NCBI RefSeq assembly: GCF_002160025.1
Contig: NZ_NFJU01000012.1
Location: forward strand, 1 to 64,000
DNA: 64,000 bases
Direction of reading: 5' to 3'
Origin: Anaeromassilibacillus sp. An200
GTDB taxonomy: Bacteria; Bacillota; Clostridia; Oscillospirales; Acutalibacteraceae
Shown here: positions 25,677 through 33,737 of the stretch, piece by piece
Layout of the letters: every line of letters begins with the position of its first letter
Numbering within the stretch: the first letter of the stretch is position 1
Program-made: the position numbers and the translations under genes
The notes under the pieces: model-generated
Database searches by the model: none
What the model saw: only the letters and a program-made list of their open reading frames with translations
Told to the model about the DNA's origin: nothing

Positions 25677-26534
25677 ATGGTGAGTGAGAAGGTAAAAGAG
25701 GAAGGCTCCTGCGGAAAATCCTGCGAAGCCTGCCCGCACCGGCAGGCAAACGACTGTCCCGGCTGTACGCGGGGGCCGGGGCAAAAAGGCGTGGGGGAAT
25801 GTGAACTGGCGCGCTGCCGCCGGGAACATGGCTACCCGCCCTGCTCCGCATGTCGCTTCCGCGTCTCCTGCGGAACATACCGCCGATGGCACGACGCGGC
25901 GCAGGATCGCCTGGACGAACGCCGCGCAGAGATTGATCGGCGGCTGGAACTCAGTCAAACGGATCCCGACCTCTCCCTGCTGCTGTGGATTCTGTTCTGG
26001 CTGACATTGCTGGGAACGTTCTCGATCCGCCTGACCACTTCAGGGGGCGACGCGGCACAGCAGGAGCTGTTTTGGTCAATCGCCGGTCTTGTGCGCACCG
26101 CCGCCTGCGGAGTCCTCTTTCTTCGTCTGAGCAAAGAGGAAAATACCTACCGCACAGCGGGACTGTTTACCCTTGTTTCGGTTGCTCTCTCCCTCCTGAC
26201 ACTTTTCCTCCCCGCCGACGCAATGGGCGGCGGGCTGATCCTTGTGCTGGGGTTATGCGGCACGGGACTTTCCATTGCCGCCGAATATTATGAGTGCAGC
26301 GCGCATGCGGCGCTTGCGGAACGATGGGACGAGCAGCTGGCGGGCAAATGGCGGATGCTGTGGAAATGGCGCGCCGCCGCCCTGATCGCGGCCGCTGCCG
26401 CCATGCTTCTGTCCGCCGTTCCAACGCTCAGCCTGCTGCTCGTGCTGTTCGTCATCGCTGCTATGGCTGTGACGGGCATCTGGAAGCTGGTATGTCTGTA
26501 CCGCACCGCAAAGCTGTTTGGATCCAACGGGTAA
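25677..26534 (+). CDS. Cys-rich domain joined to a membrane domain
   Basis: 285 residues. The first 65 carry a metal-site-like cysteine pattern (CGKSCEACPH, CPGC, CELARC, CSACRFRVSC) resembling DUF3795/zinc-ribbon proteins. After a charged helix, residues about 100-285 form five or six transmembrane segments. The two-part layout is not one I can match to a named family. Start ATG 25677 is preferred by AAAGGAGG; the in-frame GTG three bases on is possible. Own promoter; convergent with a MATE exporter whose stop adjoins it. A membrane metal or redox sensor is one guess. Confidence 0.7.
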   Translation: MVSEKVKEEGSCGKSCEACPHRQANDCPGCTRGPGQKGVGECELARCRREHGYPPCSACRFRVSCGTYRRWHDAAQDRLDERRAEIDRRLELSQTDPDLSLLLWILFWLTLLGTFSIRLTTSGGDAAQQELFWSIAGLVRTAACGVLFLRLSKEENTYRTAGLFTLVSVALSLLTLFLPADAMGGGLILVLGLCGTGLSIAAEYYECSAHAALAERWDEQLAGKWRMLWKWRAAALIAAAAAMLLSAVPTLSLLLVLFVIAAMAVTGIWKLVCLYRTAKLFGSNG

Positions 26535-27881
26535 CTAAGACTCATTTGCCAGTTCCCTTTCCAGCGGCGCCCTCCGGTAGAGTACAAGCCCCAGCGCGTC
26601 CGCAAGGAACCAGCCGATCGGCACGCTCGCCCAGATCCCCACAACGCCGATCCACGGTACGGCGGAGAGAGCAAACGCCAGCGCAACGCGCGTTCCGAGC
26701 GAAACGATCGTCAGCACCAGCGAGACACCCGGACGGCGCACAGCGCGGAAATAGCCGTAAAGCAGGAACAGGCAGCCAATCCCGCAGTAAAACGCGCCCT
26801 CGATCCGCAGATACTGCACACCGATCGCCGTGATAGCCGTCTCCGCCGGATCGATAAAGATATGAAGCAGCGGTTCAGCCAGAATAAACACAACAGCCGA
26901 AACCACGATACAGAACACAAACGAGACGAGCACGGCGCTGCGCGCGCCGCGGCGGATGCGCTCCTCTTTCCCCGCTCCGTAGTTCTGCGCGATAAAGGTG
27001 GAGAAGGCGTTGCCGAAATCCTGCACCGGCATATAAGCGAACGAATCGATCTTTACCGCCGCCGCGAACGCCGCCATCACGGCGGGACCGAAGCTGTTCA
27101 CCAACCCCTGTACCGCGAGGATACCGAAATTCATCACGGACTGCTGCAAGCAGGTGAGAAACGACAGGTTCGCAATCTCGCGCAGGCCCGCCGCCGTCAC
27201 GCGCAGATGGCGGCGGCTGAGACGAAGCTGCGGACAGCGCAGGAGCGCGTAAACGAGCAGCCCTATTCCGGACACAAACTGGGCGATCACGGTGGCCAGC
27301 GCCGCACCCGCCACTCCCATGTTCGCGTTGACAATCAACACCACGTCAAGCACAATGTTCAGCACCGCCGACACGCCGAGGAAAATCAGCGGCGTCGCGG
27401 AGTTGCCCAGCGCGCGCAGAAGCGACGCAAAAAAGTTATACAGGAACGTCGCGCTGATGCCCCAGAAAATCACCCACAGATAATCCCTCGTCATCGCGTA
27501 GAGCGAAGCCGGGATTTGCAGTACCACCAGAATCGGGTCGAGCAAAGCGAACACAAGGACATTGAGCACGACTGTCACCGACAGGATCAGCACAAAAGAG
27601 GTGAAGATGCTCGACTTGAGCCGATCCTCCTCCCGCGCACCGAAATGGATCGAGAATGCCGCGCCGCTGCCCATCGAAAGACCGAGCAGGATCGACGTCA
27701 AAAAGGTCATGAGCGTATACGACGAGCCGACCGCCGCGAGTGCGTCCGACCCAATGAAACGCCCGACTAAAAACGTGTCCGCCAGATTGTAACACTGCTG
27801 AAGCAGGTTGCCCGCGATCATCGGCAGGGCAAAGCGCAGCATCGTGCCGGTGATGCTGCCGGTTGTCAAATCCTCACGCAA
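26535..27881 (-). CDS. MATE family efflux transporter
   Basis: 448-residue exporter with twelve predicted helices in two related halves; each half shows the MATE pattern (MIAGNLLQQCYNLADTFLVGRFIG and FGPAVMAAFAAAVKIDSFAYMP). It would expel organic cations or drugs using a sodium or proton gradient. The TTG start at 27881 (MREDLTTGS) has GGAGG 7 nt upstream and gives the usual N-terminus; the longer frame upstream runs through a terminator and is rejected. Stop is directly adjacent to the convergent gene's stop. Confidence 0.93.
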   Translation of the reverse strand: MREDLTTGSITGTMLRFALPMIAGNLLQQCYNLADTFLVGRFIGSDALAAVGSSYTLMTFLTSILLGLSMGSGAAFSIHFGAREEDRLKSSIFTSFVLILSVTVVLNVLVFALLDPILVVLQIPASLYAMTRDYLWVIFWGISATFLYNFFASLLRALGNSATPLIFLGVSAVLNIVLDVVLIVNANMGVAGAALATVIAQFVSGIGLLVYALLRCPQLRLSRRHLRVTAAGLREIANLSFLTCLQQSVMNFGILAVQGLVNSFGPAVMAAFAAAVKIDSFAYMPVQDFGNAFSTFIAQNYGAGKEERIRRGARSAVLVSFVFCIVVSAVVFILAEPLLHIFIDPAETAITAIGVQYLRIEGAFYCGIGCLFLLYGYFRAVRRPGVSLVLTIVSLGTRVALAFALSAVPWIGVVGIWASVPIGWFLADALGLVLYRRAPLERELANES

Positions 27882-27901
27882 AATTTCCCCTCCCACACAA
27901 A

Positions 27902-27944
27902 AGCCGCCCTCTCCTCCCGATTTACGGGAAAGGAGAGAGCGGTT
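27902..27944 (-). terminator. Terminator after the binding-protein/PG-binding gene
   Basis: CCGCCCTCTCCT (27904-27915) pairs with AGGAGAGAGCGG (27931-27942) with one mismatch. Minus-strand T-rich end TTTTGTG. It lies between the upstream binding protein and the MATE gene. Confidence 0.6.
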
Positions 27945-27972
27945 TCTTTTTCTTTCCGGATGTTTCTCCGAA

Positions 27973-29223
27973 TCAGGATGCGTTGCGCGGCACCGCTTCG
28001 TTGGAGAAGAGCAGCGCAATGGTCGCTTCATCCGCCACGCCTGTGACAATCATGCCGTTGAGAAGCTGGAAGTCCTTCACGCACTGCTCGGTGCCCTCGG
28101 CAAAGAGACCCGTCGGCGGCACAAACAGATAGCCCAGCTCCTGCAAGCGGTATTGCAGGCGAAGCACGTCGTCGCCCTGATCCCCTATCTTCAGCTCGCC
28201 CGAGGGAGCGCCCTCCGGCAGCGAAGAAGTCGCGGAGGAGGAGCTGTCGCCGCCGCTCTGGGTATCGTCGCCGCTCGCGGTGCTCTGCGTGCCGTCGCCG
28301 GTATCCTCCAGCAGCTCCGGGAACACCGTGCCCGCCATAAAGGAAACAGCCTGGATCAGTCCGCGTCCCTGGCAGGTCATCCAGGTGGGATCCATCTCGT
28401 AGACGCGGCCCTCCTTTACAGCGGTGAGATCCTTATAGCCCTCCGCCGCTTCGAGCTGTGCCTTCACGCCCGTGGGGCAGAAGATATACGAGGGATCGGC
28501 CAGCTTGAGATTATCAAGCGGGAAGTTCCCGCCGGTGCAGTCGGTGGCCGCGTTCGTCAGCCCCGCGCTGGCAAACAGGATGCTGTGGAACATGTCGCCC
28601 GTCACACCGTGTCCCTGCGCGTCGAAAAGATAGCAGGACACCTTCGGGGTATCAGAAGAAGGAATCACGCGCTCCACATCGTCGATAGTGATAAACACGT
28701 TTTTCGCGGTTTTGCCGCCCTTTTCATAGCCGGTCACGCCGCCCTGAAGCGCCGCGCCGACCTGCGAATACAGCCGCTCCAGATCCTCGCGCGACTTGGC
28801 CGGTTCGATGGCGAGCAGCGTCACGCCCGCAGAGGCCGCGGCGCTGACTTCCTCCTCGCCGGGAAGCTCGTCCACCAGCGCAAGTGTCGCGCCCACGCCG
28901 CTCATTGCGCCGTAATCCGTGGGATCCACGATGGGGAGCACTTCCAGATCGCTCTGTGTGCAGTCCGCCGTGCGCGCTTTCAGCACTGCTTCATAATTGA
29001 GGGCAAGCACCACATCCGCCAGATTGTCCGAGAGGACAGCCACGCCCTCCGGCTTCTGCTGAATGGTGACTTCGTTGACTGTCACGGGGAAATCCGTGGT
29101 TCCGACGCCGGAAGTGACGTCGTTGGCCTGGCCGCAGCCCGTGAGCAGCATCCCCGCCGTCAGAACAAGGATGCAAAGCAGGGAAATCCCCCGCCGGATG
29201 ATGGATCGATTCGACTTCTGCAA
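27973..29223 (-). CDS. Binding-protein-like lipoprotein fused to a peptidoglycan-binding domain
   Basis: 416 residues. Lipobox LTGC, then a cluster A-II substrate-binding-like domain (about 40-320), a Ser/Asp/Gly-rich linker (about 322-350), and a C-terminal PG_binding_1 domain (LKIGDQGDDVLRLQYRLQEL, GYLFVPPTGLFAEGTEQCVKDFQ). The fusion would tie a solute-binding lobe to the wall. No permease or ATPase is adjacent, so it may share another system, perhaps the FecCD/FecE pair near 16 kb. TTG start at 29223 (MQKSNRS) gives a proper signal peptide; GGAGG lies 10 nt upstream. Confidence 0.82.
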   Translation of the reverse strand: MQKSNRSIIRRGISLLCILVLTAGMLLTGCGQANDVTSGVGTTDFPVTVNEVTIQQKPEGVAVLSDNLADVVLALNYEAVLKARTADCTQSDLEVLPIVDPTDYGAMSGVGATLALVDELPGEEEVSAAASAGVTLLAIEPAKSREDLERLYSQVGAALQGGVTGYEKGGKTAKNVFITIDDVERVIPSSDTPKVSCYLFDAQGHGVTGDMFHSILFASAGLTNAATDCTGGNFPLDNLKLADPSYIFCPTGVKAQLEAAEGYKDLTAVKEGRVYEMDPTWMTCQGRGLIQAVSFMAGTVFPELLEDTGDGTQSTASGDDTQSGGDSSSSATSSLPEGAPSGELKIGDQGDDVLRLQYRLQELGYLFVPPTGLFAEGTEQCVKDFQLLNGMIVTGVADEATIALLFSNEAVPRNAS

Positions 29224-29303
29224 CTTGGCATCTCCTCCCGTTTCCCGGTATCCCGCCCGAAAGCGCGCGGTTTCCGCCGCGCCGGGCTGTGTGTGTTTCT
29301 TTC

Positions 29304-30539
29304 TCAGCGAAGCGGTTCCCCGCGCCGCACCTTGGATTCCGCGTCGTCGATGAACTGGCGCGCGCACCGCGGAGAACGTCCCCCGCGCTCCGTCGCCCAG
29401 CGCTCGGCCAGCAGGTCCAGCTCCTCCAGATGATCCTCCAGCCCGCGCTGCACGGCAAGCTGGCGGACAATCTCCAGATAACGCCATTTATCCGGCGACG
29501 AGAAATGGATCGACAGCCCGAAGCGATCCGCGAGCGACAGGCTCTCCTGAATCGTGTCGCCCTTGTGCACCTCGTCGCCCTCGCGATCCGAGAACGTCTC
29601 GCGCAGCAAATGGCGGCGATTCGAGGTGGCATAGATCAGAGCGTTCTCCGGACGCGCGGCCAGTCCGCCCTCGAGCACAGCCTTGAGCGCCGCATAGGTG
29701 TCGTCCTGATTGGAGAACGACAGATCATCGATAAAGATGATAAATTTCATCGGCAGCGCCGCGATTTCGTCCACCAGACGCGGGAAGTCCATCAGCGACT
29801 CCTTCGGCATCTCGATCACGCGCAGGCCGCGCGTATAGTATTCGTTGAGAATGGCCTTGACAGTCGAGGATTTTCCCGTGCCGCGATCGCCGTACAGCAG
29901 GCAGTTGTTCGCCGGAAGGCCGACGAGAAACGACACAGTGTTGTCGATTGCCATGCGGCGCTGGATCTCGTAGCCCTTGAGATCGCGCAGCGTGGTCGGA
30001 TCGGGATGCACCACGGGATGGATCGCGTGGTCGCGCCAGATGAAGGCGCGATAGCGCGCGTACATGCCGCAGCCGTTCTCCCGGTAATACCGTTCCAGAC
30101 GCTCCGCCAGGCTTCCCTCGCCGCGAAGCTGCTCGACCGGCTCCCCCGCGCCCCACACCGGAAGCGAGAGGGAATCCGCGCCCTGCGGGCCATCGTCCAG
30201 CACATCCTGCGCACTGAGCGAGCCCAACTCGAGAATCACGCGCAGATCGCGCCCTGCCGCCCCGCGCATAGCCGGGGATACCTCGCGTCCCGCCGCGGCG
30301 GTCAGCGAGAAAGCGTTTTCATCGAAAAGAGCCGCTTCCGTCAGGCAGCCGGTGAGGTTATCGCTGTAGCCGCGCTCGCACAGGGCGGCAAACAGCTCAC
30401 CCCACGCGCGCAGAAACGCTTCCTCATTCTCCGCCCACAGCAGACGGTACAGCGCCTGCGGCACCGTTCGGTTTAAAATTCCCTTGTAAATGGAAAGGGA
30501 GGCCATTTTCATAGCCGCTTCCCTGCGTTTTCCGTTCAT
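29304..30539 (-). CDS. DUF815 family AAA-type ATPase
   Basis: 411 residues. An N-terminal helical region of about 150 residues precedes an ATPase domain with Walker A GDRGTGKSS, Walker B-like FIIFIDDLSF, and sensor/arginine region YATSNRRHLL. These features and the RRMAIDNTVSFLVGLPANNCLLYGD stretch mark DUF815. Cellular role unknown. It has its own promoter at 30586-30615 and is followed 80 bp later by the binding-protein fusion gene, with which it may be co-transcribed. Confidence 0.88.
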   Translation of the reverse strand: MNGKRREAAMKMASLSIYKGILNRTVPQALYRLLWAENEEAFLRAWGELFAALCERGYSDNLTGCLTEAALFDENAFSLTAAAGREVSPAMRGAAGRDLRVILELGSLSAQDVLDDGPQGADSLSLPVWGAGEPVEQLRGEGSLAERLERYYRENGCGMYARYRAFIWRDHAIHPVVHPDPTTLRDLKGYEIQRRMAIDNTVSFLVGLPANNCLLYGDRGTGKSSTVKAILNEYYTRGLRVIEMPKESLMDFPRLVDEIAALPMKFIIFIDDLSFSNQDDTYAALKAVLEGGLAARPENALIYATSNRRHLLRETFSDREGDEVHKGDTIQESLSLADRFGLSIHFSSPDKWRYLEIVRQLAVQRGLEDHLEELDLLAERWATERGGRSPRCARQFIDDAESKVRRGEPLR

Positions 30540-30585
30540 GCAAATCCTTCCTTCCGCCCCTGTCCGGCGGCGTTATGCTTTCCTT

Positions 30586-30615
30586 ATTGTACCCCGCTCC
30601 ACGCGGTGCTGTCAA
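30586..30615 (-). promoter_or_regulatory. Promoter of the DUF815 gene
   Basis: Minus strand TTGACA (30615-30610), 18-bp spacer, TACAAT (30591-30586). Confidence 0.75.
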
Positions 30616-30674
30616 GGTTCGCCCTTTTTCACGCGGTGGAATTTACAAAAAGTTTAACCCTCCCGCTTTTCCTC

Positions 30675-30703
30675 TTGACAACCGCTTTCCCATGGGGTAT
30701 GAT
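30675..30703 (+). promoter_or_regulatory. Promoter of the polyol dehydrogenase gene
   Basis: TTGACA (30675-30680), 17-bp spacer, TATGAT (30698-30703). Confidence 0.78.
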
Positions 30704-30704
30704 C

Positions 30705-30744
30705 CAACTAATTAAAGTTGTTTTATAAAAGTAGTTTATAAAAC
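30705..30744 (+). promoter_or_regulatory. Two inverted-repeat operators after the promoter
   Basis: CAACT (30705-30709) with AGTTG (30716-30720), then a perfect 10-bp inverted repeat, GTTTTATAAA (30720-30729) and TTTATAAAAC (30735-30744), across the transcription start. Their position fits repression of the dehydrogenase gene by a sugar-responsive regulator not encoded here. Confidence 0.65.
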
Positions 30745-30762
30745 AAAGGAGAGTGACCGGAA

Positions 30763-31818
30763 ATGAAAGGGATCATGAAAACAGCTGTGATGACAGGAAT
30801 CGGAAAAATGGCGTTTGAGGAGCGCCCGATCCCACAGCCGAAGGACGACGAAGCCCTTGTCAAAATTGAGTATGTCGGCGTGTGCGGAAGCGATCTGCAT
30901 TACTACGAGTCCGGCGCGATCGGAAACTATGTGGTGAAGCCGCCGTTTGTGCTCGGCCACGAGTGCGGCGGCGTTGTGGTGGAGGTCGGAAAGAACGTGA
31001 CAAACGTCAAACCCGGCGACCGCGTGGCGCTTGAGCCGGGAAAAACGTGCGGCCACTGTGAATTCTGCCGCACGGGCCGGTATAATCTGTGCCCGGACGT
31101 GATATTCTTCGCCACGCCGCCCGTGGACGGCGTATTTCAGGAGTATGTGGCACACGAGGCGGCGCTGTGCTTCCCGCTGCCGGAGAACGTGAGCACGATG
31201 GAGGGCGCGCTGATCGAGCCGCTGGCCGTCGGCTTCCACGCGGCGAACCAGGCGCAGGCGGGGCCGGGGCAGACAGCGGTTGTGCTGGGAGCAGGCTGCA
31301 TCGGGCTGGTCACGATGCTGGCGCTGCACGCGCGCGGCGTGCGGAACGTCATTGTGACGGACGTGATGGACGCGCGGCTGCAAAAGGCGAAGGAGCTGGG
31401 CGCACAGGCTGTGGTGAACGCCTCACAGGAGGACACCACAGAAGCTATTATGCGGCTGACGCAGGGCAAAGGCGCGGACGTCGTGATCGAGACGGCGGGC
31501 ACACAGCAGACCTCCCGCCAGGCGGTGGAAATGGCCAAAAAGGGCGCGGTGATCGTCTTTGTGGGCTACACGAAAACAGGCGACGTCACGCTGCCGATGA
31601 GCCTGGCGCTCGACAAGGAGCTGACGTTCCGCACCATCTTCCGTTACCGCCATATTTACCCCATGGCGATCGAGGCCGTGGCGAGCGGCGCCATCAACCT
31701 CAAGGGGATTGTCACGAACCTTTTTGACTTCGACGACATCCAGGAAGCGATGGACAAGAGCGCACACGACAAGGCGAACATCGTCAAATCCGTCATCCGC
31801 ATCACAGGGAAGAACTGA
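30763..31818 (+). CDS. Zinc-dependent polyol dehydrogenase (sorbitol/xylitol dehydrogenase type)
   Basis: 351-residue medium-chain dehydrogenase that oxidises a sugar alcohol to a ketose with NAD. Catalytic zinc ligands C41 and H66-E67 (GVCGSD, GHECGG), structural zinc cysteines C96, C99, C102 and C110, and the NAD loop GAGCIG are all present. ATG 30763 is used, AAGGAG being 11 nt upstream; ATG 30775 is a possible alternative. A PfkB sugar kinase follows, so together they could turn a polyol into a sugar phosphate. Operators lie just upstream. Confidence 0.9.
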   Translation: MKGIMKTAVMTGIGKMAFEERPIPQPKDDEALVKIEYVGVCGSDLHYYESGAIGNYVVKPPFVLGHECGGVVVEVGKNVTNVKPGDRVALEPGKTCGHCEFCRTGRYNLCPDVIFFATPPVDGVFQEYVAHEAALCFPLPENVSTMEGALIEPLAVGFHAANQAQAGPGQTAVVLGAGCIGLVTMLALHARGVRNVIVTDVMDARLQKAKELGAQAVVNASQEDTTEAIMRLTQGKGADVVIETAGTQQTSRQAVEMAKKGAVIVFVGYTKTGDVTLPMSLALDKELTFRTIFRYRHIYPMAIEAVASGAINLKGIVTNLFDFDDIQEAMDKSAHDKANIVKSVIRITGKN

Positions 31819-31830
31819 GCGCGAAAGCAT

Positions 31831-31859
31831 TTGACAGGTTCCGGGAGGGGCGGTACAAT
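31831..31859 (+). promoter_or_regulatory. Promoter of the PfkB kinase gene
   Basis: TTGACA (31831-31836), 17-bp spacer, TACAAT (31854-31859), only 12 bp after the dehydrogenase stop, so the kinase can be made independently. Confidence 0.78.
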
Positions 31860-31915
31860 ATGGATAATGCCGCACGCCCCGGATGCGCGCGGACGCGAAA
31901 GGACGGTTGAGTCAT

Positions 31916-32890
31916 ATGGTTGATATTACCGCAATCGGTGAATTGCTGATCGATTTTACCCCGGCAGGGCAGACGGAGCGCGGCGACATGCTGTTCGCCC
32001 GCATCCCGGGCGGCGCTCCCGCGAACGTGCTGGCTGCGGCCGCAAAACTCGGCAACCGCACGGCATTCCTTGGAAAAGTGGGAGACGATGCGTTCGGATC
32101 GTTCCTGCGCGCCACGCTTGACGGGCTGGGAATCTCCACGGAAGGTTTGCTCTCCGACCCGAAGGTACACACGACGCTCGCCTTTGTCCAGCTTGACGAG
32201 CACGGCGACCGCTCGTTCAGCTTCTACCGCAAGCCGGGCGCGGATATCATGCTCGACTTCTCCGAGGTGCGTTTGGATCTGGTGGAACAGGCCGGTATCC
32301 TGCATTTTGGTTCCGTCTCGCTCACCGACGAGCCGTCCCGCACCGCGACGCTGAAAACGGCGGAGCATGCGAAAAGCCTTGGCAAGCTGCTGAGCTATGA
32401 TCCGAACTTCCGCCCGCCTCTCTGGGACAGCGTGGAGAACGCCAAGACGCAGATGCTGCGCGGCCTTGCCCTTGCGGACATTGTGAAGGTGTCCGGCGAG
32501 GAGCTGGAACTGCTCAGCGGCACGGACGATCTCGAGCGCGGCTCGGCCATTCTCGCGGAGAAAGGGCCGTCGCTGATTCTCGTCTCGCTCGGCGCGCAGG
32601 GCGCGTTCTACCGTCTCGGCTCTTTGACAGGCTTCCAGCCGACCTATGATGTGAAAACGATCGACACCAACGGCGCGGGCGACTCCTTCTTCGGCGCGGT
32701 GCTGCACCGTGTGGCCGGAAAGTCGCTGGAAGAAATCCGCGCGCTGTCCCGCGACGAGCTGGAGGACATCCTCGCCTACGGCAACGCCGCCGGTTCCCTC
32801 ACCACCACCCGCAAGGGCTCCATCCCCGCCCTGCCGACGGAGGCGGAGATCGAGGAGTGCCGCCGCACCGTCCCGCTGCTTCAGGCATAA
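31916..32890 (+). CDS. PfkB-family carbohydrate kinase (fructokinase-like)
   Basis: 324-residue sugar kinase. The N-terminal ITAIGELLIDFTP and GGAPANVLAAAAKLG segments and the C-terminal catalytic motif DTNGAGDSFFGAVLH are typical of PfkB fructokinases; Asp of NGAGD is the catalytic base. It would phosphorylate fructose or a related ketose made by the dehydrogenase before it, or released by the sucrose phosphorylase at 44-45.5 kb. ATG at 31916 chosen from homology; the ribosome site is weak. Confidence 0.9.
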   Translation: MVDITAIGELLIDFTPAGQTERGDMLFARIPGGAPANVLAAAAKLGNRTAFLGKVGDDAFGSFLRATLDGLGISTEGLLSDPKVHTTLAFVQLDEHGDRSFSFYRKPGADIMLDFSEVRLDLVEQAGILHFGSVSLTDEPSRTATLKTAEHAKSLGKLLSYDPNFRPPLWDSVENAKTQMLRGLALADIVKVSGEELELLSGTDDLERGSAILAEKGPSLILVSLGAQGAFYRLGSLTGFQPTYDVKTIDTNGAGDSFFGAVLHRVAGKSLEEIRALSRDELEDILAYGNAAGSLTTTRKGSIPALPTEAEIEECRRTVPLLQA

Positions 32891-32972
32891 ACAAAATCCC
32901 CCCACGCAAACCACGCGGACCGATTTGCGACATAAGACTGGCAGGGGCCTTTCTGACGGGGAACCGGATGGC

Positions 32973-33737
32973 TCAGTCCGTATCCGGGAAGGTTTTGTTA
33001 TTGCGGTAGCGGGGTTTTCCCACGGTTTTCTTTCCGTACTCAATCGCCCCGGCTGGACAGAGGTTCAGGCAGGCGGTGCAGTGGGTGCACGCCCCGTTCC
33101 AGGTGGGACGGCCATCCCGAAGCACAATGTTTTTGAGCGGGCACACGCGCGCGCACAGACCGCAGGAAACGCAGGCGGAGCTGACGGAGAAGTTCTTGTC
33201 CTTGACATAGAAGGAATAGAACATGCTCCGCACCGGGCCGCTGCACAGCCGTCCCATCAGGCCGGCTTTTTCCTCGGGGAGCAGCTCGCCGCGCGCGATG
33301 ACGGCCGCCGTCCGCTCCAGAAGCGGCACCGCCTTTTGCAGGCTCTCGTGAATTTCCTCCTGCGTGGGGGACGGGAACAGCATCAGGTAATTGTCCGGCA
33401 TCGGCACGGCGGCTGTCCCGCGGTATTCCAGCCCGCAGCGCGCGCAGAGCTTTTGGATCTGCGCCGGGGCCGCGCCGATCTGCGCGCCGCACGTCAGCAC
33501 AAAATACGCCGCGCGGTTCCCGGAAAATTTCGCTTTGCCGATCCAGTCCTCGACGATGCGCGGCATTCCCCAGGAATAGGTGGGGCAGACAAACACCAGC
33601 GGCTTTTCAGACTCCACCCGAGCCGCGCCGCCCTCCCGCAGAAGCGGGAGCAGATCGACACACATATCCCCGGTGGCGGCGCGGATCGCCTGGGCGGCAT
33701 AGCGGCTGTTCCCTGTGGCGGAAAACCAGTAAATCAA
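32973..33737 (-). CDS. EFR1-type ferredoxin (flavodoxin + 2x4Fe-4S)
   Basis: 254-residue cytoplasmic redox protein. The N-terminal part has a flavodoxin-like FMN loop (WFSATGNSRYAA) and the C-terminal part two ferredoxin motifs (CVSCGLCARVCPLKNI and CTHCTACLNLCPAGAI). Such proteins carry electrons between iron-sulfur and flavin partners in clostridia. The TTG start is chosen by GGAGG 7 nt upstream and it overlaps the MATE stop (TTGA). Confidence 0.9.
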   Translation of the reverse strand: MIYWFSATGNSRYAAQAIRAATGDMCVDLLPLLREGGAARVESEKPLVFVCPTYSWGMPRIVEDWIGKAKFSGNRAAYFVLTCGAQIGAAPAQIQKLCARCGLEYRGTAAVPMPDNYLMLFPSPTQEEIHESLQKAVPLLERTAAVIARGELLPEEKAGLMGRLCSGPVRSMFYSFYVKDKNFSVSSACVSCGLCARVCPLKNIVLRDGRPTWNGACTHCTACLNLCPAGAIEYGKKTVGKPRYRNNKTFPDTD

